Positions 47,951 through 58,300 of a stretch of 64,000 nt of DNA are shown piece by piece. Numbering within the stretch: the first letter of the stretch is position 1; each line of letters begins with the position of its first letter. Location: the NCBI GenBank assembly GCA_000226015.1, contig JH154060.1:58222-122221 (forward strand), written 5' to 3'. Under the pieces are notes generated by a model. The model worked only from the letters and a program-made list of their open reading frames with translations. It had not been told where the DNA came from and did no database searches. A program made the position numbers and the translations under genes. Source of the stretch: Mnemiopsis leidyi. Its lineage: Eukaryota > Ctenophora > Tentaculata > Lobata > Bolinopsidae.

Positions 47951-50900
47951 CACAAAAAAGTTAAAAGATAAATTTTCTTTTATAGTTTTAATGAAAATCA
48001 AGTACATAGACATTGTCATACGGACACAGCATTTAAAAGAGGTCTATCAGGATTATGAAAAAAGAATCATTTTCCTACCTTAAAAAGTGTTTTACCTTAA
48101 ATACTCCACTTACGAAATACAAGCGGAGAAGCAGCAAATTTACTTTGTACAAAGCTAAACTTCTCGTTAAAACGTTTACGGACAAATATAACCATTTCAT
48201 TACCACGGTTATATGCGCTGCATATGGTACGCAACCTATGCGGATCGTGCAGTCGTGCACAGAGCGCGAGCGGTAACACTAATATTATAGTCCGCGCAAA
48301 AAATTTAAGCCAACGGTTCTATCAATTTCGGTGGGTTCCAATTCGGTAGCGTGGTGTCCCGCTGTCTCACTGTCTGCTGATATGTCTGATGTACATTGTA
48401 CTCACAGTCCATGACAAGCGGGCTGTAGAGCTTTACTTTAACGTGCTAATCATTAATTTGCATTTGGCGCTGAAAAAAATTGTCGCATTGGATACTGGCT
48501 AGAGTACTAGTAGAATCCAGCTTCATTTCCTTACAGTTAGGTTGCAATTGACAGATGTTGGATAATGAGAATCGTTTCATTCGTTTCCGCAGTATTTAAT
48601 TATCCAGTTATTTAGTTTAAATCTAGTAATTTTGATCTGCGTACATATCGATACGGCCTCTGCTCCTATTCCAGTGCATTTGTGTTAACCTATAGACTAT
48701 TCTCCGAGCCGGATCTTTTCTAAAGCCAATGAATTTGACTTTATCCTAACAGTTTAAGTTCTCATTGCTTACCAGGAACATTTTTTGTTTGAGATTGGCC
48801 TAATCTGTTATTCTACCTATGGCTTTGCAGTAGTTTTGCCTACACTTAGATGTTTCAAAATCTAAAGAAACAGCTTGTTTCAATTTTTCATTTGGTCCTT
48901 GCAATTCCTCCTCAACCTACTCTGGAGACTCGTCTAACTTTGAGGTAAGCCATATCAAAAAATATTGTTTACTTTATGATATCTTCAAAGTCATACAAGT
49001 TGCCATGTTTCTGTGCCATATTATTACTGACATTACGTTAAATTTTAAAGAAGATATATTTATTATTTTTACATGATGCTGCGTGCTAAAATCAAGTACA
49101 ATTTAATCGAACAGCCAACATTTTTGTCACTTTAGAAATGACTGTACTTGCACTGAGAGAAGTCAAATAAATCATCTGTTTTGAATAACAAATCGGAAGT
49201 TGCGGCCGAAATTCTTGTTGGCAACAGCAAATCACCAATTTGCACACAAGTCGAGGTGGTAGGATTCCCTATAATGAACCATCATTGATCGACCATATCA
49301 TATGATAGAACCCGACCGGCGACTCAGTGCAGTGAGAGGAATATTTAATGCATTGCTACAGTAATGTTGTGTACAGCCGAACATTGAACAATGCCAGTTA
49401 CATTAATCGATATAAGTTTAAGTTGAGAAGGTTGAACTTGAAATAGAGACCTGCATGTTGAAGCCTTACTCCATGGATATCGGGAAAGTGCATGCTGTGG
49501 CACTGTGCTACGCCTACCTCTTTACTCTAGTGCTTGTTTCCTGTATCAAGGAAACTGTGACGTCATCACCCATCACAACACTGGCTCTCCTTACCCATCC
49601 CATCTTATACATCCGTTCATTGCTCAATTACAGCTCTTAATTGCCCAAATTATACTGGACACGATCGTTTTCTCTACCCTACCTAAAAAGGCTCGTTCTT
49701 TTTCACCTACTTAGTACTTCAGTACTTAGCTCCCCACTTTAACGATACGACCGTGAACATTCCCATAGATCTTTCCTGTGTTAGTCCAAAACCCTCCGCA
49801 GGCATTCGTCTAACGTAAGCTAGGCGAGAGAGAGCATCATTACGATAATTAATGACAGAGAGACGTTCGAGATTTGTTGCACAGATCGCTCCCGCTCTCT
49901 CTCTGTTGATGTGTACTGCACTGATCCTGCTCTTGTGGATCTGAATGTGTATCCTATAACTTGTACATTTGCTGTACATTGTAGATATGAGTAGTAATCT
50001 GTACAGAACCATTTATATTCCTCCTATTCAATATAACCTTTTGGGGATTTACAGGGTTTCTTCTCTTTGTGTGTTTCGTGGCTCCAACTTTCAAACTCCA
50101 AGGCTTTCTTTATACAGAGTTAGGGCATTGCTGATTATCCCATTAAGTCATTATGTACATACATGTAAGCCTCGCTGTATAGTAAGTTGTCGAGAGCTAC
50201 ATTTAGAACTAAGAAGTTGCTTCACATTTGGTTGGCTGTTGTTGTTCGGTAACTGTACGTTGGTCTCCATTGTTCAGAAAATACGTACATTTTGATACAA
50301 CTCGATCTTTGCTAGCTTTTGTAGAATACGCACAATCCAAACATGCTGTGGAAGTCGGAAGATGAGAGTAAAGGATTATTCGTGTTATATCAACTTTAAC
50401 TAGCTTAAGAGATTTCCACCTTAAGAAGTTTATCATAAGAATGGTCGATTTCTAAAAGATTCCTAAGACTTGAGATCTCTAGAGTAAATGTCATTCGACT
50501 TAGATGGTACTCATTATAAATAACTGTAAGGTTTATAAATAGGATCAAGTTACCTAAATGGACGTAGAAATGTTTGGAGTAACCCAATAAGCTGCTATTA
50601 TATGGACATGATAGTCGGGAAATATCAGTTATACATATTGATTTTGACCACTGATTTCCCGGGCAGCCGGGCCTTCACGTGCATGCATGTTGCTGTGTTC
50701 ATAACTGAAATCTCGAATCTTCATCTCAAGGTTTTATCAACTATCTAATTTTACGCCACCTTTAAATCTTTGGATGAACTCTTCAGATCAACCTACCCTC
50801 TGTTTCAGCTCTCATATCAACTGCACAACAAGTTTCTTATGAGTAAAAGTTTCCCACCTATATGATATTTAGACATTTTAACGAAACTATTGCTATAGTG

Positions 50901-51093
50901 CTTTTGTTTTCAGTTTACGAAAGGAAACTGTCAATTCTGTCCTTCTTATTTGAATCTGTTTATTCTAATTCGCCACCCCTCAGCAAATGTGACAATTCAC
51001 CTGAAGGATGAAAGGTGTAGCTAGCAATACGCTACTTGTTCTAGGACATGGAACTCTGGTGTTGACGTGCGGTTATGTCCTGACACTGCTTCA
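47951..51093. other. Intergenic stretch, no recognised gene
   Basis: AT-rich with many short overlapping ORFs on both strands, none with a family signal or clean splice borders. Confidence 0.45.
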
Positions 51094-51230
51094 TCATAAC
51101 AACCTTCTACATACCAGTATGTACTAATTTACATCACCATAACAACCTTCTACATACCAGTGTGTACTAATTTACATCACCATAACAACCTTCTACATAC
51201 CAGTATGTACTTATTTACATCACCATAACA
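51094..51230 (+). repeat. 43-bp tandem repeat
   Basis: About three copies of a 43-bp unit containing CATAACAACCTTCTACATAC and TACTAATTTACATCAC, with one or two differences between copies. Confidence 0.9.
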
Positions 51231-51447
51231 TCATTACAACCATGATGCTTGTGCTCTAACCGTGTTACTGTTTATTTTTCTGTGGTATTATGATGCACAG
51301 ATCTTAAAACTGTAAATAAGAAAAACATAAATTTTGTCCAATGAGAAGCTAGAAAAAATTGCTTTCAACCATGTGATCGGTTAAAATTTGTGACCCCACC
51401 CAAAAATACCTTTCCCTATTGAACAGCTTAAACTGCATTCTGTGTAG

Positions 51448-52191
51448 GTTGTGGTGCCGTGGTGACCTACTGTGGTTTTTTACTCCTTGGACTCTGCGGT
51501 CTAACGCGTTACCTCTACCCTGTAACTTTTGTCCAGCGGTTTGTTCTGATTTTAGAGATCCCTTTCATACTTAAAATCTTAATCTTTAGAAACAAATTAA
51601 ATGCTTCTGTATAAAACAATATTCTGGTTTAGACAGGATATTGATTTAGACAAGTTCCGATAGTAATCTCTTCGTCAAAAAGAGCAGTTCGATCATACTG
51701 TCACTATCCACAGATGTTACCGGGAGCTGAGTTCAGTGACTCATGCTATTGGTCTTCTATGTTTAGCCCTGGTTTCTCTTCAAGTTCACAACATGGTGGA
51801 TATTCCTGACACCACCCCCTCTCCCTACGTCCTCCTCCTCGTGTCCTTTCTTCTTTCCAGGTACCTGTTTCTGTTTGTTGAGTCTAGTTTGCACCTTTTT
51901 GCATCAATTGACCGATCTATTGGCTTGATAGAAACCCATTGGCTGCCTAAATTTGGTTCTAAGCGAGGAGATTTCGCACCAGAACTAGAACTTTTAGCTT
52001 GCGTATTCCGATGGGAATGGAAAGTTTTAGAAAAAAGTTCTTGAGTCCGATGACCGATCCCAAATGCAATGTATTAGTAATAAAACAACTAAATACAATT
52101 CATAACTTCAGACTTTTGTTCGGGGCCTGGTTCGATGATGTTATGACAAAGTTTCTGTGGGCCTCCAGTGCGATAGTTATGTTTTATACAG
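51448..52191 (+). CDS. Unrecognised multi-pass membrane protein, exon fragments
   Basis: Three hydrophobic blocks on the plus strand look like exons. One lies at about 51448-51600 (GAVVTYCGFLLLGLCGL and FVLILEIPFILKILIF). One begins after a CCACAG acceptor near 51715 (CYRELSSVTHAIGLLCLALV, then VLLLVSFLLSRYLFLFVESS). One ends at a GTCAGT donor near 52192 (FLWASSAIVMFYT). Block ends and the start codon are not settled. The ASIDRS string after one helix resembles the DRY region of receptors, and the HAIGLL helix slightly resembles TLC-domain proteins. Neither is strong enough to name it. Confidence 0.3.
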
Positions 52192-53608
52192 GTCAGTTAC
52201 TTCCGTTTTTCTAGTACTTTCTTAGTGTTTGGTAGTAAGCTTGAAATAATGATATGTTAGTTGATCGATCTATCTGTTGATTTGGTCGATTATTTTGAAA
52301 TGACCCAGTATCGCCTTTCATGGCATGAGTCTTAGATTATTTCATGTAGTACAACTGACCTAACCAAAATTATTACAACAAATTTCTACAGCTATCAAAG
52401 CACGGCATTGGACAGAAATGGTGGGACCAACCTTTCTTGCTTCTTCTTTCTTTACCTTCTATTTCAACAGGTCTGTTATCTTACTCGCTTCTTCTTTCTT
52501 TACTTTCTGTTCCAGCAGGTTTGTTACCCAATCCATCCCAACAGATCTTAAAAATGTCCATGTCGGATGAATTCAGATTTCATAATTTCCTCTTGAATTA
52601 ACATCTAAATTCAAATAACACTAATGGTCTCAAACTGACTGCTGGTACTCCAGGATGTTTACTGACAATAGAGTAATATTCGGGATCAGCGACTTGGTAT
52701 GGTATCTCCTTCTCCTCAACATATCTCTTCTTGTTATCGGACATTCCTTGTTTGCTGTACATTAGCAATGTCTTGTCCAAACTTCAATCAAGTCTCACTC
52801 ATGCTAGGCTTCCTTAATGATTGTCCTCAATACGAACTTGACTTAACTTGAATAATTGATTTTAGCAAATGAATAACAAACAACAACCGAAGTCAAAGAG
52901 CTGTGATGAAAATCTATTAGTTATTCACATTGGCAATCTCCTCAGCATTTTTGTTGTTATTTTTATTGTTATTCAATATTAGCTTTACTTTTCAGAAGGA
53001 AAAGAAATTCAAAAAGCAATTTGTTTCAATAAATGTGTATATTTTTGATCAATTTGAAATTGCATGAGTAATCCAGTTGATTTATTGAATTCATTTGCAA
53101 TAATTGGTAATTATCATCAAATTTAATTTTGAAAAATAAACATTGAATTTTGAAAATTTTGATCCATTATTTTCGTTGCATTGTAAAATTTAATGTATGG
53201 ACATATATGGCATAGTCATATTGCCAATTTTTCATAACGACAACTATTTGAAATATTAAAGCCCTTTAGGAGATTGACATCAGAACAGAAGTGGCAAGCT
53301 TTTTTTAGTTGATAGTTGTTTCCACTCTCCCTAGTGAATCGTCCTATTTCGATGCGAAGATCGTGGCTACTTGTATACGTATCCTCAAACGTTTTTCCTG
53401 CTTCACCAACTCCTTTAAATGATGCTTCCCTGTTTTGTTTAACTCGACTGCTACTTCATTGATAAAAAATCTTTTCTCTCTTCCTAAATTTGTCGGTGGT
53501 CTTAGGGACATCTTAATCTTCTCATCACAATTAATATTAGCAGCTTTATTAAACACGCCACAGTCAATCGTTCCTTATAAAGCAAAGGAAAACTGTTTGG
53601 TTTGCATT
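52192..53608. other. AT-rich intergenic stretch
   Basis: Contains a direct duplication of about 50 bp at about 52436-52532 (TTCTTCTTTCTTTAC..AACAGGT), a pyrimidine-rich, acceptor-like sequence, and the low-confidence ORF listed separately. Nothing else. Confidence 0.45.
52598..52780 (-). CDS. Short ORF, possible terminal exon, unrecognised
   Basis: About 60 residues on the minus strand with no ATG at its start. It includes LLMYSKQGMSDNKKRYVEEK and KHPGVPAVSL. The layout weakly recalls a glutaredoxin half-fold (a strand, a helix, and a cis-Pro-like GVPAV), but the active-site cysteines are absent. It may be the last exon of a gene on this strand or chance. Confidence 0.2.
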   Translation of the reverse strand: MDKTLLMYSKQGMSDNKKRYVEEKEIPYQVADPEYYSIVSKHPGVPAVSLRPLVLFEFRC

Positions 53609-53872
53609 TTAGAAACTTATAAATAGAACAGGGGCTTTGTTAAAGGATGTGTCGTACAAAAGAGGGTTTATCACTGAGTTAATTGGAAGAACCAGAAGAG
53701 AGTAGAAGGAATACCAATATGTTGCATTAAGGAGATCAATGAAGTGAAGAAAACAGATCACTATGAAGGGCACCCAGCAGACAAAGTCTATAAGAGTAAT
53801 CCACTGGGTCACTTTCTGGAGTTTTTTATTCTTCTTTCTCGCCGGGCTTTTAGCATCTTGTGTTACTTGATC
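53609..53872 (-). pseudogene. Rhodopsin-type receptor fragment, TM6-TM7
   Basis: An 87-codon open stretch. A basic third-loop segment (SPARKKNKKLQKVTQW) leads into TM6 (LIDFVCWVPFIVICFLHF) and TM7 with LPINSVINPLLYDTSF, matching the class A signature (FxxCWxPF in TM6, NPxxY-like NPLLY in TM7). The TDFxCW form is typical of the leucine-rich-repeat receptor group and its relatives. An in-frame stop lies just upstream and another soon after TM7, and no TM1-TM5 exons are recognised on this strand, so it is either the last exon of a spliced gene or a truncated copy. Confidence 0.6.
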
Positions 53873-54259
53873 CTATCTCTTGTAACTTTTTCGCGTATCT
53901 GTTAGTCTTCAATCTTCATTACAATATTGAGACAGGAAGATGTTATTACGATAAAGCAATTTAAAAACAGAAGACTCCTAATTGATCTTGGTTTCTCACG
54001 AAGTACTCGAACAAGCAGGTTAGGTCGTTCCCATAGAACGACTACCGACTGAGAGAAATTTCGCCATAGTCCTTGGAAAACATGTTGTCGACGAGAACCC
54101 TTTTTTGTGGCCACGTCAGGCATTATTCTTCCGTAGGAGGCCTGGAGAATGTCCATGTGTGGAGCCTTTCGTGGACAGCTTATGAAGAGTGAGTTGGAGT
54201 TTCCATATTTCAAACCTTTGACAAAGAAGTCCTCGTGCTTTGGTTGATCCTTGCTCTGA

Positions 54260-54796
54260 ACTTGCTATGTTTTTTGTTATTTCCTGGTGTTAATTGTGGT
54301 AAAGAATGTTCTCTCGGCACGGATGTCAGGCCAGATGAGCAATCCATATCTGGTGGAGGTGCATAGGAACATGCACAACAAAATCGCCCTAATAATCTTA
54401 ACCGATTTTCTGTGTTGGATACCTTTTATTATCGTCTCTATCATACACAATATTGGTTCTGCAGACGTTACAAGATGGTATGTCAACTTTGCAATGGCAG
54501 TCCTGCCCTATAATTCCTTTATCAGTCCTTTGATCTATGAGACGACAGTCGACAAAAATTTACTTTCTGAGTTTCTGAAGTTTTGGCTGGGGAGACTAAA
54601 TATCTACGGCTACAATTGGGTCTGTAGAAATGCTAATATGAAAAGAATACACAGAAAAACAGGAAATGGTAATCTTGATAATGCTAATATTGAAGGGACT
54701 GTCCGGCATGGCTCAAAAACTCAATCGGAAATTGAATTTGTCGTTTCTATTAAGAAAAGCGATGCTCCAACTGAGACCGTTCTTGATAATGCCTAA
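54260..54796 (+). CDS. Rhodopsin-type receptor, 3' part (TM5 end to C-tail)
   Basis: Open over 178 codons: the end of TM5 (CYVFCYFLVLIVVKNVL), a third loop, TM6 (LIILTDFLCWIPFIIVSIIH), an outer loop, TM7 (AVLPYNSFISPLIYET; NPxxY appears as SPLIY) and a long polar C-tail ending VLDNA. The TDFLCW motif recalls the leucine-rich-repeat/glycoprotein-hormone receptor group. No ATG explains the start and a stop precedes the TM5 segment, so upstream exons for TM1-TM4 are missing or not recognised. It is a paralogue of the inverted copy at 53609-53872. Confidence 0.6.
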   Translation, partial: TCYVFCYFLVLIVVKNVLSARMSGQMSNPYLVEVHRNMHNKIALIILTDFLCWIPFIIVSIIHNIGSADVTRWYVNFAMAVLPYNSFISPLIYETTVDKNLLSEFLKFWLGRLNIYGYNWVCRNANMKRIHRKTGNGNLDNANIEGTVRHGSKTQSEIEFVVSIKKSDAPTETVLDNA

Positions 54797-55092
54797 ACTG
54801 AAACCCTTAGGGTTTAATGTTCAAACAAATTTGAATGAAATGCTGAAAACTCAAAGTATAAGAAGGCCCACCATGACCAAGTATGACTCACAATATGTCA
54901 AGCTCTCGGAGGGTTGCCAGAGATCATGATCAATGTGTCCGAAATTTTGCCATGATGTGGTAATAGCAAGGCACTCATTTTCCCCACATAACGCAATATT
55001 CAAGTTTAGTAATAATTCAGTTAATCACCATAACTAGAGTACAACGTAGCTTTCTTTCTGATGGACAATATCTGGCATTAAGGCTCAATGGG

Positions 55093-55098
55093 TTTATT
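55093..55098 (-). promoter_or_regulatory. Candidate polyadenylation signal for the lectin-sushi gene
   Basis: AATAAA on the minus strand, about 260 bases past the stop codon of the lectin-sushi gene. It lies inside the likely 3' untranslated region of the receptor on the other strand. Confidence 0.35.
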
Positions 55099-55128
55099 TC
55101 AACCGCATTACTGTTTGACTTTGAGTCA

Positions 55129-55134
55129 AATAAA
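55129..55134 (+). promoter_or_regulatory. Candidate polyadenylation signal for the plus-strand receptor
   Basis: AATAAA about 330 bases downstream of the receptor stop codon. The two genes are tail to tail and their 3' ends probably overlap. Confidence 0.35.
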
Positions 55135-55358
55135 ATTTGCTGAACACACTTTACAAGAACACGCACAAAGCTACAAAGTTACAGACGACGGATGGACGAC
55201 AAACGGTTACGTATAAATCTCAGTAGTGACTATAACATGGCAACACAAGTAGCTTAATTAAACCTATTGAACAATCTTAGGTAGTTATAGAACAAGAAAG
55301 TCATAAAATAGACCAAGTACTGCATTAACGTAGCTAGAAACACAACGACACAACGTAG

Positions 55359-58300
55359 CTATAACTCACTAGAAACACAACGAGGTCTCCAGGTGTAGCT
55401 GTAGATGATGCCCTTCTCGCAAGTGATAACAGAGCTTCCCTGAAGATTGTAACCTTCCTGGCATTCTACTGTCACCTTACTACCGTACACCATCGGGTAG
55501 GATGCTGTCATTTTGATGTGGTTCTCCAAGAGGGGCCCCTTGCAAACGTCTGAAGAAGATTGTGTAGTTCGATTATGATTATAGGAAATGACGCTGAATA
55601 TCCACTCCGGGTCAAATTACTACTGCCCATTTGCTTATGTATTACAGAAAACGTGTCACTGGCGTCGTGGCAAAAACAGTATGGTTGCCTTCAAACGCTT
55701 ATTAGTTAATCGCTGATATCGTTCCCTAAATTATTGTCACTATAAATTAACAAATGCCCGGCCCTCCCTACTCGCCAGTTGCGATAATAATCTTTTCGCG
55801 TAATATTCTGACGGAGGAATTATTCGAAATAGTGCAGCTTAAAAGCTGGACTGAAAGAAGGGGGCCCCTACCGATAGTGCAGGTGGGGATCTTCTTAATG
55901 TGGTAGTCAAGATTCCGGATACACGTGATTACAGTACTCCCGGACATCACATGTCCCGGAGGACACGTGATCTCAACTTCAGTTCCCACCACTACGGGAA
56001 ACTGGGCTGTTGTCTGGATGTCAGCTACAGCTGGTAATCCTGTGCACGTGTCTGAAGATAAGGCGGTGTTAATCATTGTAGTATTTTCTTCAGCCCGAGT
56101 TTAGTGATTTTTCTTACTATTTGATCCGATGATTTCAAACAGCCATCTTCATCCTTCATCATCTAAAGTGCCATGCTTAGACATATCGACACTAATCCCT
56201 ATTATGTGAGTTTGCCCGATTTGTGTGCACATCGGCTTAATTAACGGCGGTTTAACGCAGGGTTCAAAAAGCCCCACATTGTGAGTGCTTACAAGATACA
56301 AAAACAAAATTTCGAGCCGACCCCAGTCCGTCAATTTCCTTCCAAATTGAGGCAAAAGATCTCGTCCTACCTGCTAAAACCTGCGGTGATAACGCGAAAA
56401 TAATTGTATCTTGTAAGCACTTAAAATGCGCGGCTTTTTAAACCCTGCGTTAAACCCCCGATAATTAATGTACTCTTATTAACATCCTTAATTAACGATG
56501 AAAAAAGCAAGTTTTTCTAACCTAAGATGCACGAAGGAGAATCCATATTAAAGAAAGTCTCCCCCTGTTTGCAGGTGATGGAGTTATCTCCTTCCATCTC
56601 ATAACCAGGAATACAATACAGCCGGACCACCTCCCCGTAGTTTACTGGGAAGTCTTGCTCTGTCCTCATGCTGTAGAGTGGGGTAGGCAGACTGGAGCAC
56701 GTATCTGTAGATAGAGATATTGTTGTTACAGACAAAAGTATAAGTAGTATAACTAAAAGTATAAGTAGTATAACTAGAAGTATAAGTAGTATAACTAAAA
56801 GTATAAGTAGTATAACTAGAAGTATAAGTTCCCACCTATCTGGCAGAGAGGAAGGTGAGGAGCAGTGAACACAGCGTCCTGTAAACATGTCAGTACAAGA
56901 TACCCAGACTTGTGGGTGTAGCCGGTCTTGCAGTTCACGTGAACTTCGGTGTTCTTCTTTACTGGAAACGCGTGGTCTGTCCAAACGTGCAGGTCTGGTG
57001 GCAGTTCGGTGCAGGTGTCTGACGGGGGGAGACTTTATGAAGCAAAACGCTTTTCTTTTCCAAAATCAAAAAAGTCTTCTTTGAACACACCATATACAGC
57101 AGGTCTGAAACTGCAATCATCATGATGACAATTCCGCTCCAATTTTTATCCGACTTAGATTTGTTACTTGACAGAGTGAGAGACAATTAAACATCAATGT
57201 TATACCTGGATTGTTGCACTTCGGTTTCTCAACAAAGATAAACGCCGTGCCATCATCACACGTAATCACACTGTCACCCCTAAGTTCCATACTTCCCTTG
57301 CAACCAACAGTAACAACAGTTCCGTGACTCACAGGAAATACAGTCTCCGTCTTCAAGTTTTCTATGTCTGGTGGCAAACTCTCGCAGACTTCTGTGAGAC
57401 AGGTGGTGTTATTCAGAGTTCAAATTCACCTTTTTTAGTTTTGGAATATATCACAAAAAGAGCCTGAATGAAGCCTGAATGAAGCCTAACTGTATATACT
57501 CGTAGATCGATGCTACGAACAAATATATTCACGATTGCTATAAGGACATGATAAAACGTGCCTCCTGGAATATTACGTACTTTGCTTGCAAGTCGGTTGA
57601 GTAAAGAAGATGAAGTCGGTATCTTTACTGCAGGTGATAAGTTCGTCTCCGCGCAGGTCATAGCCGTCCTCACAAAACACCTTCAACACATCACCGTGAG
57701 AGATAGGAAAGTGTGCCTCAGTTTGGAGGTTGGGGATCTTTGGCAGGGAGCTACACGTATCTGATTTATGAGTATATTTATAACCTGTGTAATGTTTTTG
57801 GTGGCCCTAATTCTTATTATCAAAAAATTTTACGTTTTCATTGCTCATAAAATTTAGACATGACACTGAAACAGACGAAAATGCGAAAGAGGGGATCACT
57901 TGTGAAAGCGGCGTCACAATAGTAAACGGTAAACCAACCAAAAGTGCAGAGGGGAGGAGTAGTGAAGTGGAACTCAGTATCCTGTAAGCACGTCACTGCT
58001 GTATCTCCTGAGAGGGTGTGTCCTGGTCTGCAAAATACTGATACCTCTGTACCGGGCGGGATCGGGAACTGTGTTTCCGTCAAAATGTTACTCCAATTCG
58101 GATTGATTCCACTACACGAAACTGCGAAAAGGGCACCTTTAATTTTGAACGACTTACTGACAGAGACTGATTGAATGAATAACTGACTGACTGATTGACT
58201 GATTGACTGACTGACCGACGGACTGACTGACTGACTGACTGACTGACTGACTGACTGACTGACTGACTGACTGACTGACTGACTGACTGACTGACTGACT

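Noticed and set aside
51880-51960. Class A receptor TM3 with DRY-like IDRS
   Set aside because: No matching TM2, disulfide cysteine or other receptor motifs in the flanking blocks; the resemblance is too short.
56599-56835. Repetitive Ser/Tyr/Thr-rich ORF (SSYTTYTFSYTTYT)
   Set aside because: Out-of-frame reading of the 21-bp intronic tandem repeat.
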